Below are positions 40,106-49,830 of a stretch of 64,000 nucleotides of DNA, one piece after another (position 1 is the stretch's first letter; each line of letters opens with the position of its first letter). The stretch comes from an uncultured Dokdonia sp. GTDB taxonomy: Bacteria; Bacteroidota; Bacteroidia; Flavobacteriales; Flavobacteriaceae. The translations under genes and the position numbers were made by a program. The stretch lies in NCBI RefSeq assembly GCF_947492815.1, contig NZ_CANLOB010000021.1:34135-98134 (forward strand), read 5' to 3'. Below the pieces are notes generated by a model, which had not been told where the DNA came from, made no database searches, and saw only the letters and a list, made by a program, of their open reading frames with translations.

Positions 40106-41125
40106 ATGAAAATAGTTGTTACCGGAGGATTAGGATTTATAGGATCCCACACTGTTGTAGAATTACAAAATAACGGACATGAAGTTGTAATTATAGACAA
40201 TTGCTCTAACTCTTCTAAAGAAGTATTGCAAGGAATTACCAATATTACAGGGACAACACCTATTTTTGAAGAATTTGACTTGCGTGAAAAACCTAAGGTG
40301 ATCGACTTTTTTAATAGACATCAAGATATTGCAGGAGTTATTCATTTTGCAGCATCTAAGGCCGTAGGAGAAAGTGTAAAAGAACCATTGCTTTACTATG
40401 AAAATAATATCGCTACTTTAATTTATATACTTCAAGAATTACAGAAAAAGGAACAAGCAAGTTTTATCTTTAGTTCTTCTTGTACTGTATATGGACAAGC
40501 AGACGAATTACCGATCACAGAAAATGCTCCTGTAAAACCTGCCGAGTCTCCGTATGGGAATACCAAACAAATTGGAGAAGAGATTATAAGAGATACGTGT
40601 AAGATTGCATCACAGTTAAAAGCAATATCATTACGTTATTTTAATCCTATTGGCGCACATCCATCTGCAGAGATTGGAGAATTACCTATAGGCGTACCAC
40701 AAAACTTAGTGCCATTTATAACGCAAACGGCTATTGGACTCAGGGAACAATTAGCTGTATTTGGCGATACCTACCCTACACCAGATGGTACTGCGATACG
40801 TGATTATATTCATGTTGTAGACCTTGCAAAAGCGCATGTAGTTGCATTAGAACGTTTATTACAAGACAAAAATAAAGATAATTACGAGGTTTTTAATGTA
40901 GGTACTGGTGTTGGAAGTTCTGTCTTGGAAGTCATTACTTCTTTTGAAAAAGCAGCCGATACATCCCTTAATTATAAAATTGTTGATAAGCGAGAAGGTG
41001 ATGTAATTGCGGCCTATGCAGATACTCATAAAGCCAATGAAGATTTAGGTTGGAAAGCCAAAAGTACTTTAGATGAAGCCATGGCTTCTGCCTGGACATG
41101 GGAGCAAAAAGTACGTAATAAGTAA
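40106..41125 (+). CDS. galE: UDP-glucose 4-epimerase
   Basis: 'VTGGLGFIGSHTVVEL', 'VIHFAASKAVGESV', 'YFNPIGAHPSAEIGE', 'RDYIHVVDLAKAHV'. Confidence 0.95.
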   Translation: MKIVVTGGLGFIGSHTVVELQNNGHEVVIIDNCSNSSKEVLQGITNITGTTPIFEEFDLREKPKVIDFFNRHQDIAGVIHFAASKAVGESVKEPLLYYENNIATLIYILQELQKKEQASFIFSSSCTVYGQADELPITENAPVKPAESPYGNTKQIGEEIIRDTCKIASQLKAISLRYFNPIGAHPSAEIGELPIGVPQNLVPFITQTAIGLREQLAVFGDTYPTPDGTAIRDYIHVVDLAKAHVVALERLLQDKNKDNYEVFNVGTGVGSSVLEVITSFEKAADTSLNYKIVDKREGDVIAAYADTHKANEDLGWKAKSTLDEAMASAWTWEQKVRNK

Positions 41126-41576
41126 AATAAAAGGTTAAATCCCAAGGCAAACTCTGGACTCGAATAAAAGGAATCGCTCCAGAGATCGAGGTATTAAACC
41201 AAGATCCCGCTTAAAAAGCGAGATTAGTTCAACTATTTATTTTGTATGTGTCTTATAGACTTTACAAAATAATGTTTCACTAATAAAACATACTTTATCA
41301 ATACCTTTGGTGTTTTTTGAATAAATCTGCTGTTTTTCAACTCTCTTAAACGTTGAAAAAATCACTACTTCTTCTATTTAAAATTTAAGAAATACAATGA
41401 AGGTTACTAGAGTACATAACAGCTATCTTGTCAAAATGAACAACGAGTGCATCAATATATAAAAGTATATGTATTGTATTTCTAAGGATTTTCTGAATAA
41501 ATTCCGACATAGCGCCCCTCTACTATGTTAAATTTCCGTTTTAAATGTTATGAAGAAGTTAATTTGTGTCGGGGTT

Positions 41577-41584
41577 TACCTTTG
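41577..41584 (+). promoter_or_regulatory. putative -7 element upstream of 41629 gene
   Basis: TACCTTTG matches TAnnTTTG, 45 nt before ATG. Confidence 0.35.
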
Positions 41585-41628
41585 TATAGGCGATAATTAT
41601 TTATTTTAGCGCCCTAAAAACTACAAAT

Positions 41629-42324
41629 ATGTTAAGAACCTTTATCGTTGCACTATTATTATGCTCTACTATAGTGTATGGACAAAGCCAAGGTGAAAAT
41701 TCAAGTAATAATGTACTTACTGGGCTTACAAACTTAGGAGCAAAAAAAGCAACCTTTGGATCTTCTTCTATCATCAAAAATGTCAAAAATCCTATAGATG
41801 GTACCGTATACCTATATGATGATTGGGCAAATTATGCTACAGTATCATCAGAAGACACCAAAGTACGTTTAAACAACCTTAATTTTAATGCACAACGTAA
41901 TGCTTTTCAATCTAAAATTGGATTAGATTCTATGTTCACATTTAATTTTAGAAATATAAAAGATATCGTCGTTAAAAATAAAACCTTTAAAAGCGTTTAT
42001 TCTTCAGTTCATCAAAGAAATAGAGTTTTTGAAGTAATCACTGAAAGTAAAGACTTTTCGATATACAAAGATTACCGTATTGAAATTAAAGCTGGAAATC
42101 CAGACCCTCAAAGAGGTTCTCCTAATGACAAATACCTTTTACGTCATGATTATTATATAAATAAAGATGGGACTTTTGAAAAATTTCAACTTAAAAAATC
42201 TAAACTCCTAAAAGTAATGGGCGATAAAGCAGATAAGGTAGGAGCTTATATCAAGAGCAATAAATTAAAACTTAAAAAGCCTGAAGACTTTGCAAAAATC
42301 ATGAAGTATTATAACTCATTATAA
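41629..42324 (+). CDS. secreted hypothetical protein
   Basis: 231 aa with signal peptide 'MLRTFIVALLLCSTIVYGQ'. Confidence 0.75.
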   Translation: MLRTFIVALLLCSTIVYGQSQGENSSNNVLTGLTNLGAKKATFGSSSIIKNVKNPIDGTVYLYDDWANYATVSSEDTKVRLNNLNFNAQRNAFQSKIGLDSMFTFNFRNIKDIVVKNKTFKSVYSSVHQRNRVFEVITESKDFSIYKDYRIEIKAGNPDPQRGSPNDKYLLRHDYYINKDGTFEKFQLKKSKLLKVMGDKADKVGAYIKSNKLKLKKPEDFAKIMKYYNSL

Positions 42325-42344
42325 TACCCAATAAATCCTATAAT

Positions 42345-42378
42345 AAAATCCCTTATGATATATATCATAAGGGATTTT
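42345..42378. terminator. perfect 34-bp palindrome, bidirectional terminator-like
   Basis: AAAATCCCTTATGATAT/ATATCATAAGGGATTTT. Confidence 0.75.
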
Positions 42379-42540
42379 ACTTTGAATACAAGTTAGAATA
42401 GGAAATATAGGTTGTTAAAGTTGTTAAAAAACCATTCTAAACTTCCCGTAGCATAGCTCTGCAATAGGATAAAAATCAAAATAATCGTACCTTTTAAACT
42501 AGTATTCATCATTCTATGAATACTTCTAAAAGATACAATT

Positions 42541-43863
42541 ATGGAAATTTCTTATTTACTACCAAAAAAAATAGGAAAATTAATGTCAACCATCTTCTTA
42601 TTAATTTTCCTTGGCACCTATACCACAACGACCCTAAATGCCCAAACTGACACATCTATTGTAGCCATCAATGGTCAGGTTGTAAATATTACAACAGGAG
42701 CACCTATTATTGCAGCTTCTATCCAAGAAGTAAATAGCAACACAAGTACCATTACAAATACTGAAGGCGCATTTCTATTAAAAATAGACAATACAGAAAC
42801 TATTGTATTGAAAATTGACGCACTTGGTTTTAAACCTAAAACCATTAATGTAAGCAAAGACAATGCAAAAGATCTTCGCATATCTTTACAAACCGCTAGT
42901 ATAGAACTCACCGAAGTAAACATAACTTCGTATAAAGACGCTCGTGATCTTGTAGATAAAGTGTTTGAGAAAAAACGTTCAAACTACATCGAAAACAAAA
43001 CACTGATGACTACCTTTTACAGAGAAACCATCAAAAAAAGAAACAAAAACGCATCACTTGCAGAAGCGGTTTTAAATGTTTACAAACAACCTTACGGAGA
43101 TTCTAGAGAAGACGTTATTAAGCTTGTAAAATCAAGAAAAAATACTGATTACTCAAAACTTGACACCATTGCTTTAAAACTTCAAGGAGGTCCTTTTAGC
43201 ACCTTGTATATAGATTTAATGAAATATCCCGAATATGTATTTACTTCATACACTATGGAAGGATATGATTTTGAATTTGGCCCGAGTTCAGAAATTAATG
43301 GAACTCCAGTATACACCGTTAATTTTAAACAAAAAGATAATGTCATCGATCCTCTATACAACGGGAAACTGTACATCAACACAAATTCATTAGCATTAGT
43401 TAAAGCGACATTCAACTTAAATCTTTCTAATCAAAGTGAGGTCATTAAACTTTTAGTAAAAAGAAAACCAGACAATGTACGTATCAAAGCAAAAAATATA
43501 GATTACACGGTCGATTATAGAGAAAAAGATGGCAAATGGTATTATGGTTATAGCAAAGCCAATATGACTTTTGAAGTTAAAAAACGTCGTAGACTATTTA
43601 AATCTATTTACTCATTAACCTGCGAAATGGCGGTTACTGATTGGGAACTCTTTGACAACGCTCAAGATTGGACCTCAAGAGATAAGTTAAGTTCATCTAT
43701 CATTATGTCTGATGAAGCTTCTGGGTTTTCTGATCCAAAATTTTGGGGAGAATACAATGTAATAGAACCTGAAAAATCAATAGAATCTGCTATTCGAAAA
43801 ATACAAAGACGCTTGCAAAAAGAAGAAGGAAAAACAGAGGCTTCTGTAGGTAAAAAACCATAA
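42541..43863 (+). CDS. carboxypeptidase-like regulatory-domain outer membrane/secreted protein
   Basis: 'INGQVVNITTGAPIIAASIQEVNSNTSTITNTEGAFLLKI...LGFKPKTINV'. Confidence 0.8.
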   Translation: MEISYLLPKKIGKLMSTIFLLIFLGTYTTTTLNAQTDTSIVAINGQVVNITTGAPIIAASIQEVNSNTSTITNTEGAFLLKIDNTETIVLKIDALGFKPKTINVSKDNAKDLRISLQTASIELTEVNITSYKDARDLVDKVFEKKRSNYIENKTLMTTFYRETIKKRNKNASLAEAVLNVYKQPYGDSREDVIKLVKSRKNTDYSKLDTIALKLQGGPFSTLYIDLMKYPEYVFTSYTMEGYDFEFGPSSEINGTPVYTVNFKQKDNVIDPLYNGKLYINTNSLALVKATFNLNLSNQSEVIKLLVKRKPDNVRIKAKNIDYTVDYREKDGKWYYGYSKANMTFEVKKRRRLFKSIYSLTCEMAVTDWELFDNAQDWTSRDKLSSSIIMSDEASGFSDPKFWGEYNVIEPEKSIESAIRKIQRRLQKEEGKTEASVGKKP

Positions 43864-43893
43864 AGACTCCTTTTAAATGTAAGTAAATTTCAC

Positions 43894-43955
43894 AAAAGAG
43901 ACTGTCTAAAAAGAAATCATTCTGTAATAAGAATTCTTTTTAGACAGTCTCTTTT
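43894..43955. terminator. 22-bp perfect inverted repeat, terminator-like
   Basis: AAAAGAGACTGTCTAAAAAGAA-N18-TTCTTTTTAGACAGTCTCTTTT. Confidence 0.75.
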
Positions 43956-43968
43956 AGTATAACCACTT

Positions 43969-44604
43969 ATGAACACAAATAGAACTATAGATCATATTGT
44001 ATATGCAGTTTCAGATCTTGATACCGCATGTAAAGAATTTGAAAAGAAATTAGGAGTTACTCCTATATTTGGAGGACACCACACCTCTGAAGGTACAAAA
44101 AATGCACTCATCAATTTACAAGACGGTATGTATTTGGAGCTTATCGCCATAGATCACAGTAATAAAAATAGCATGCAAAATAGATGGATGGGTGTAGATG
44201 TATTAACAAAAAATCAAATCACACGATTTGCTTTAAAATCTAAAAACTTAGAAAAAGACAGTACCATTTTAAAAAAATACCATCCTGCCATGGGAGGTCT
44301 CAAAAACGGATCTCGTCACACAGCAAGTGGCTTAGTATTGCAATGGGAATTACTCATGCCTCTACCCACACCAGAAGTAGAGCTTATCCCCTTTGTACTA
44401 GATTGGTCAAAAAGCAATACGCATCCGCATGAATTATTACCAAATATGGGATGCTCATTAGTCGACATTTATGCTACACACCCTACTCCAGAAAAAATAC
44501 GTCCTTATTTCAAAGAGTTAGCATACAACCTCAACATAGAAAAACAAGAACAAATCACACTACAAGTAACACTTAATACTCCGAACGGAATTATACACTT
44601 ATAA
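43969..44604 (+). CDS. VOC/glyoxalase-like domain protein
   Basis: 'IDHIVYAVSDLDTACKEFEKKLGVTPIFGGHHTSEGTKNALINLQDGMYLELIAID'. Confidence 0.85.
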   Translation: MNTNRTIDHIVYAVSDLDTACKEFEKKLGVTPIFGGHHTSEGTKNALINLQDGMYLELIAIDHSNKNSMQNRWMGVDVLTKNQITRFALKSKNLEKDSTILKKYHPAMGGLKNGSRHTASGLVLQWELLMPLPTPEVELIPFVLDWSKSNTHPHELLPNMGCSLVDIYATHPTPEKIRPYFKELAYNLNIEKQEQITLQVTLNTPNGIIHL

Positions 44605-44615
44605 CGATACATCAA

Positions 44616-45140
44616 ATGGCAGTACTTGAAGTCTTAAAAATGGGAAATCCTCTTTTACGAGAAACATCCATTATTGTAGAAAATGAATTAAAAACAAATG
44701 AGTTTCAACAAACTATTGATAACCTCATTGATACTATGCGTTTTCAAAATGGCGCAGGTATTGCAGCACCTCAAGTAGGCATTCTAAAACGAGTTTTCAC
44801 CATGGAAATGGAAGAAAACCATCGCTATCCAAACAAAACTCCATTCCCTATATATATTGCCATCAATCCTGAAATAGAGTTCCTAGATAATACTCTTGTT
44901 GATAGTTGGGAAGGTTGCCTATCTATTCCTAACATTCGAGGCAAACTTAAACGTCATAAACGCATCTTATTAAAAGCAACAGATCGCAATGGGGATTATT
45001 TTGAAGAAGAATTAGACAACTTTGCTGCTATCGTTGCGCAACATGAGCTTGACCACCTTAATGGAACGTTACTTATAGATCGTATGGAATCTATGGAAAC
45101 TCTCACATTTCAAGAAGAATATGAGAAGTATTGGATGTGA
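44616..45140 (+). CDS. peptide deformylase-family protein
   Basis: 'GAGIAAPQVG', 'EGCLSIPNIRG', 'QHELDHLNGTLLIDR' three PDF motifs. Confidence 0.9.
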   Translation: MAVLEVLKMGNPLLRETSIIVENELKTNEFQQTIDNLIDTMRFQNGAGIAAPQVGILKRVFTMEMEENHRYPNKTPFPIYIAINPEIEFLDNTLVDSWEGCLSIPNIRGKLKRHKRILLKATDRNGDYFEEELDNFAAIVAQHELDHLNGTLLIDRMESMETLTFQEEYEKYWM

Positions 45141-45148
45141 CACATATT

Positions 45149-45847
45149 CTAGTTGATTTTCACTAGTTCATGCTTAAGTGCATATACAACAAGTCCAGCT
45201 ATATTACGAACACCTAATTTACTTACTAAGTTTTTTCGATGTCCCTCTATAGTTCTTGCACTTAAAAAAAGGAGTTCTGCAATCTCATTATTTGTATGTT
45301 CTTTACAAATAAGTTCCAAAACTTGTAATTCTCTAGGACTAATAGGCACTGGGATATCTAAATCACCCGAGTTCCTTCCTTTATAACGAATAACTTTTTG
45401 TAATAGGGAATTTATTTTATCATTAAAATAATAATCATTTTCAAGAACCAATTTTATACTTTCTATGACCTCATCTGGGTGTGCATTTTTAAACAAGTAT
45501 CCATGAGCTCCAAGTTCTATCATACGAATAATATGTCTTGCACTATCATGCATACTTAAAACAATAATCTTAATAGATGGGAAATTATTAATTAGTTGTG
45601 TAGCCGCCTCAAAACCATCCATTTCTGGCATCCTAATATCTAACAACACAATATCTGGCAATTGCAAAGAAGTTCCTATTTTATCTAACAACACCTTTCC
45701 ATTACTTGCCTCTAGAATGACTTCAAACTGTGAATAGCCTTGCAAAATTTTTGCAATACCAGCTCTAAATAAATCATGATCATCAGCTATAGCTATTTTT
45801 ATACTGTCTTCTTCTATATTCATACTTATAACTTCAAAGTCAAACAT
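45149..45847 (-). CDS. LuxR/NarL-family response regulator (likely start ~45823)
   Basis: Receiver 'IADDHDLFRAGIAKIL...DIVLLDIRMPEMDGFEA', C-term 'PISPRELQVLELICKEHTNNEIAELLFLSARTIEGHRKNLVSKLGVRN'. Confidence 0.95.
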   Translation of the reverse strand: MFDFEVISMNIEEDSIKIAIADDHDLFRAGIAKILQGYSQFEVILEASNGKVLLDKIGTSLQLPDIVLLDIRMPEMDGFEAATQLINNFPSIKIIVLSMHDSARHIIRMIELGAHGYLFKNAHPDEVIESIKLVLENDYYFNDKINSLLQKVIRYKGRNSGDLDIPVPISPRELQVLELICKEHTNNEIAELLFLSARTIEGHRKNLVSKLGVRNIAGLVVYALKHELVKIN

Positions 45848-46653
45848 GCTTCCATTCCTTGAGTTTCTACACTTTTAATATCCAATATTGCATCAAGTAT
45901 TTTTGAGCGATTCATCATATTTTTCATACCACTTCCTTTACTACTAGTATCGTATATAAATCCGTTCCCATTATCTTGATAGCTTAAAGTAAATACTCCC
46001 TTATTATATAATATTGACAAGCTTATTTGAGATGCTTTAGCATGTTTAATTGTATTACTTAATAATTCTTTACAAATTCTATAGATGGCCAATTCTTTCG
46101 AAAAATCTAAACGTTCTTCTTTCCCTTTACATTCAAAAAGAACAGCCAATTGACCACTTTCTTGTATCTGATAACACAAATCACTTAGCGCTGCTATTAA
46201 TCCATAATTTTCTAATGCATTAGGAGTAATATCATAAGAGATTTCCCGCACACTATCTAACAACTCATTTAATTGTTGTCTGACACCTCCGATCTTTATG
46301 GAGGTTTTTTCTTTAATTGGAGATTGAAAATGGTTTTCTAATCCTGAAATTGACAATAAAATTGTAGAAATCCCACCTCCTATTTCATCATGTAAATCAG
46401 CAGCAAAACGTTTACGCTCTTCTTCTTGAATTGCTACAGCAGTCTGAATTAAGCCTTGTTGATAAACTAATTGCTCCTCTATAATTTTACGCTTATAGAT
46501 TAATACAAATACTATAATAGCAACAGCAAGCACAAACATTCCTGTCATACCAACAATGAGTACTAATGAGAAGTCTTCTGATCGGATCCTATCCATACAC
46601 CTATTGTAATTAATATATAATGAACGATAAGAAAAATACCATGAACACCCCAT
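45826..46653 (-). CDS. sensor histidine kinase (HisKA_3 type; likely start ~46596, MDRIRSEDF)
   Basis: 'EEERKRFAADLHDEIGGGISTILLSI', 'LAIYRICKELLSNTIKHAKASQISL'. Confidence 0.9.
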   Translation of the reverse strand: MGCSWYFSYRSLYINYNRCMDRIRSEDFSLVLIVGMTGMFVLAVAIIVFVLIYKRKIIEEQLVYQQGLIQTAVAIQEEERKRFAADLHDEIGGGISTILLSISGLENHFQSPIKEKTSIKIGGVRQQLNELLDSVREISYDITPNALENYGLIAALSDLCYQIQESGQLAVLFECKGKEERLDFSKELAIYRICKELLSNTIKHAKASQISLSILYNKGVFTLSYQDNGNGFIYDTSSKGSGMKNMMNRSKILDAILDIKSVETQGMEACLTLKL

Positions 46654-47237
46654 ACTCCTCTTATCTTATAACTACTCAGGTTAAGCAATAAATCACTAAA
46701 TTCAAATAATAAAAAACCACTAGAAAAATAAACAAGTACTGCTGCATTTACCCAAAAAGAAGCATTATACTCCAATCTGGAGATTCTTTTTTCTCTAAAC
46801 ATTTTTACATAATAAGCTATGGAGAAAAAAATTAACAACACACTCTCTAAAGACCTACTATTTGTATTAAAAGTTTCTAATGTTTCCCAAAAAACACTAT
46901 TAACTATAGCAAAAGCAACATATCCAATCCCAATCCAAAAAATTATACGTTTCATGAATACACTTTCAAAAAACAAATAAAAAATAGCAGCCCAACAACA
47001 AAACTCTATAACAGTATAATAATGCAATAAGTAAAGATTATTCTCTTTAATGCTCCATAAATACCTAGCTACTGTTGATGTCAAAGCAGAAATAACTAAT
47101 AGCCCTAAAAGCAACAATTGAATTTTATTTAAATATTTAAAACGCCAAAAAGCAATCACTAATGGCACAATGATAAATACTTGTGCTATTTTAATTATCA
47201 AATCATAAAATTGAGTACTTAGAAACATTATTATCAC
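46563..47237 (-). CDS. multi-pass membrane protein, possible sensor partner
   Basis: 224 aa, about 7 hydrophobic segments, directly upstream of the histidine kinase. Confidence 0.65.
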   Translation of the reverse strand: MIIMFLSTQFYDLIIKIAQVFIIVPLVIAFWRFKYLNKIQLLLLGLLVISALTSTVARYLWSIKENNLYLLHYYTVIEFCCWAAIFYLFFESVFMKRIIFWIGIGYVAFAIVNSVFWETLETFNTNSRSLESVLLIFFSIAYYVKMFREKRISRLEYNASFWVNAAVLVYFSSGFLLFEFSDLLLNLSSYKIRGVWGVHGIFLIVHYILITIGVWIGSDQKTSH

Positions 47238-47242
47238 TTATA

Positions 47243-47950
47243 CTAAACTGTATGATATAAAAAACTTAACTCATCACATATATTAGACATAATTTCATCT
47301 TTACCACAGGGAGAAATCTCATTTACTTGATATACATCTTTTAACACATCATATCCGCGATTATCCACTCCAACCATAATAGCAAAAACCCTATCATCTG
47401 TATCTAATCCAAAATAGATTCGTACTCTAGAAGCATTTGTATCCCTCATAGCTATATGCAATTGATTAATATCAAATAAAAAAGACTTGATATCGTATTG
47501 TTTCTGCCAAGCTAATGTCCAAGTAAATGCATCTATTATTGAAATTTCTTGAAGCTGTTCTTTACAATTAGAAGAAGGTTCTTTTAGATATAATAAATCA
47601 CAATGTACATCGTCTATTTTATTATTCTTATTATGATACAACTCACTTGTCACATCACACGTGGAAGGGCACGGCATAGGAAAGTTATACACCTTACTAT
47701 TTTGACTATCTCCAATAAGATCTATTTTTGATGAAACACCAACTGCAACCATATCAACTTCTGATGCTTCTTTAAGAGCCATATAAAATCGTATTCCATC
47801 ACTACCTGTCTCGTTCTGAATACAAGCTAATTCATTACGATGAAATAAAAATGCGCTTAAAGGATACATTCGTTGCCAGCGCTCTGTATATATCTGTGAT
47901 TCTCTTGCAGATATTACCCTCCAATTGTTATTAGGTCTCATTACTTGCAT
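47243..47950 (-). CDS. uncharacterised protein with two internally repeated domains
   Basis: Halves align: 'SAFLFHRNELACIQNETGSDGIRFYMALKEASEVDMVAVGV' vs 'KSFLFDINQLHIAMRDTNASRVRIYFGLDTDDRVFAIMVGV'. Confidence 0.7.
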   Translation of the reverse strand: MQVMRPNNNWRVISARESQIYTERWQRMYPLSAFLFHRNELACIQNETGSDGIRFYMALKEASEVDMVAVGVSSKIDLIGDSQNSKVYNFPMPCPSTCDVTSELYHNKNNKIDDVHCDLLYLKEPSSNCKEQLQEISIIDAFTWTLAWQKQYDIKSFLFDINQLHIAMRDTNASRVRIYFGLDTDDRVFAIMVGVDNRGYDVLKDVYQVNEISPCGKDEIMSNICDELSFLYHTV

Positions 47951-48005
47951 AAAATATTTATAAATAATTAAATTACAATATTAGAAGAATCTCTCTTGAT
48001 TTTTA

Positions 48006-48055
48006 TACGTATTTACACGTATTAACCTGTAAAACTGACTACGTATTTTCCCGTA
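48006..48055. promoter_or_regulatory. two direct-repeated boxes TACGTATTTaCaCGTA / TACGTATTTtCcCGTA
   Basis: 48006-48021 TACGTATTTACACGTA and 48040-48055 TACGTATTTTCCCGTA, 34 bp apart start to start, in a divergent intergenic region. Confidence 0.65.
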
Positions 48056-48191
48056 GTAAAATTCAGCAAATTCTACTCTTTCACAAGTATTTAAATCCCA
48101 CCAACTTTGTTGTCAAATAATTACCACGCACAAAGTTCTTAACAGAAAACTAATCACAGAAACCATTTTATTAATTAAAAACTATACAACT

Positions 48192-48572
48192 ATGAGTAAG
48201 CATTCAATAAAAATCAATTCTATTTACTGTGCTCACACCTCAGAAAGCAATATTACAGGAGGAGACGAAGTCTATTTAGTCTGTCAAGCAGATGGAGGAA
48301 TACCTATTAGAATTCCATACGGAATCAATGAAGCTCATAATATGGAAAAAGGCGACACTTGGAATCTTACCAATAGTGATGAGGACTCGCTCATTCTCAA
48401 TTTTGATTACGAAGTTCTTGTTACTCTTTGGGATCATGATTTAAATGACGACCCTAATCTAGCTACATATTTACAAAGTCATGATTTTCAACCAGGATCT
48501 GGTTCGGGATCTATACGTCTCAAAAATTATAATGATGCAGATTACACGATTAATTACAGTTATATAGATTAA
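48192..48572 (+). CDS. small C2-like beta-sandwich protein
   Basis: 126 aa; 'GGDEVYLVCQADGGIPIRIPYGINEAHNMEKGDTWNLT...VLVTLWDHDLNDDPNLATY' parallels the C-terminus of the 48699-49802 product. Confidence 0.6.
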   Translation: MSKHSIKINSIYCAHTSESNITGGDEVYLVCQADGGIPIRIPYGINEAHNMEKGDTWNLTNSDEDSLILNFDYEVLVTLWDHDLNDDPNLATYLQSHDFQPGSGSGSIRLKNYNDADYTINYSYID

Positions 48573-48698
48573 TTCAGACTATGCATTAGAAAATCTCAAA
48601 CATCTTTCGAACAACTTCAAAAGTCTCATAATGAGATCTTCTAATACATAAACTGAGTTTCATCATTCTTCTTAAATTTAAATATAAAAAACATTCAT

Positions 48699-49802
48699 AT
48701 GAATACGATATTAAAAACACAAATTTCGGCGTATACAGAAAAATATCAATATTTAGGAACCACAGCCGTTACAAAACCTAAGCAAGCGTTAACCATATCT
48801 GACACAAAACAAAAAGTACTTAAACAAGCACAACAATGTTGGGAAAATTATAGTACATCTGCTCATGGTGACGCACAATTAAAAACAGTAACAACTACAG
48901 ACTTACCTACGGCACAAGCAATGGTAGCCAACCTCATCAACAGCCCTGAATTTGCAGATCTGAAAGCAACACTTGATACGCTAGACATTCCTGCAAGCAG
49001 TTTTTCTATAGGATTTAATATAGAAGTAGAATTTATCATTGGTTTTGCAGCAACTATAGGAGTAGCTATTGGTATTGGAGATTCTAAAGGAGTAGCTACC
49101 TCTGAATTTCTAAGCGTAGGAATTACTGAAGGTATAGATGAAGGTGGCTTAGTAGGTGTACAATTTGGCATTTGGGATAATGCCCCTTCAGATTTAGGAG
49201 GGTATGCTTGGAGTACAGAAATAGACCTTGGGTTTGGAGCAGAAATATCTACAGCTGTTTCATATAGTGCATCTGGTGGCATTTTAGGAGCAACATTAAC
49301 TATAGGGGTAGGTGAAGAAGATGGAATTATGGAAGAAGAAAGTTATACATTTATCATTGGTTCCCAAGAAGGAAATGGAGACAGCTATTTAAGACCTGCG
49401 TATCAACCACAAAAAAACAATTTACTTATCGTTACTAGTCTTAAATGTAAACATCCTTCAAATGATGGTGCAGGAAACGAAAACGAAGTTTACTTTACAT
49501 TCCAAGCAGATAACGAAACAATGTATTACTACCCTACCTATGACTATTACTCTATGAAAGAAGGAGATACTTGGTCCTGTGGTCGCTCTATTTGGTTTAA
49601 TGAATCCGTAAACATAAAAATATATGATGATGACGGCCTTCACAGTGGTAATGATCTCATGGGTAATTATGCTATTAACCTTTCCAATCTAGTCCTAGGA
49701 GAAACAAAGACCTTTAATACTACAAAAGATTATTCTCATGGATTTGATGATATAGAATACACCATCAATGTAAAACTTGTAGCACAAAATGTCCAAAAAT
49801 AA
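48699..49802 (+). CDS. Gly-rich domain + C2-like C-terminal domain protein of unknown function
   Basis: 367 aa; C-term 'NENEVYFTFQADNETMYYYPTYDYYSMKEGDTWSC...VNIKIYDDDGLHSGNDLMGNYAINL'. Confidence 0.65.
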   Translation: MNTILKTQISAYTEKYQYLGTTAVTKPKQALTISDTKQKVLKQAQQCWENYSTSAHGDAQLKTVTTTDLPTAQAMVANLINSPEFADLKATLDTLDIPASSFSIGFNIEVEFIIGFAATIGVAIGIGDSKGVATSEFLSVGITEGIDEGGLVGVQFGIWDNAPSDLGGYAWSTEIDLGFGAEISTAVSYSASGGILGATLTIGVGEEDGIMEEESYTFIIGSQEGNGDSYLRPAYQPQKNNLLIVTSLKCKHPSNDGAGNENEVYFTFQADNETMYYYPTYDYYSMKEGDTWSCGRSIWFNESVNIKIYDDDGLHSGNDLMGNYAINLSNLVLGETKTFNTTKDYSHGFDDIEYTINVKLVAQNVQK

Positions 49803-49830
49803 TTGTATTTATAATTTGGAATGAAAATAA

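Noticed and set aside
41126-41628. 500-bp non-coding gap after galE with small hairpin (tcccgcttaaaaagcgaga)
   Set aside because: Hairpin short and without clear T-run; no stronger signal than a degenerate terminator and a -7 box.
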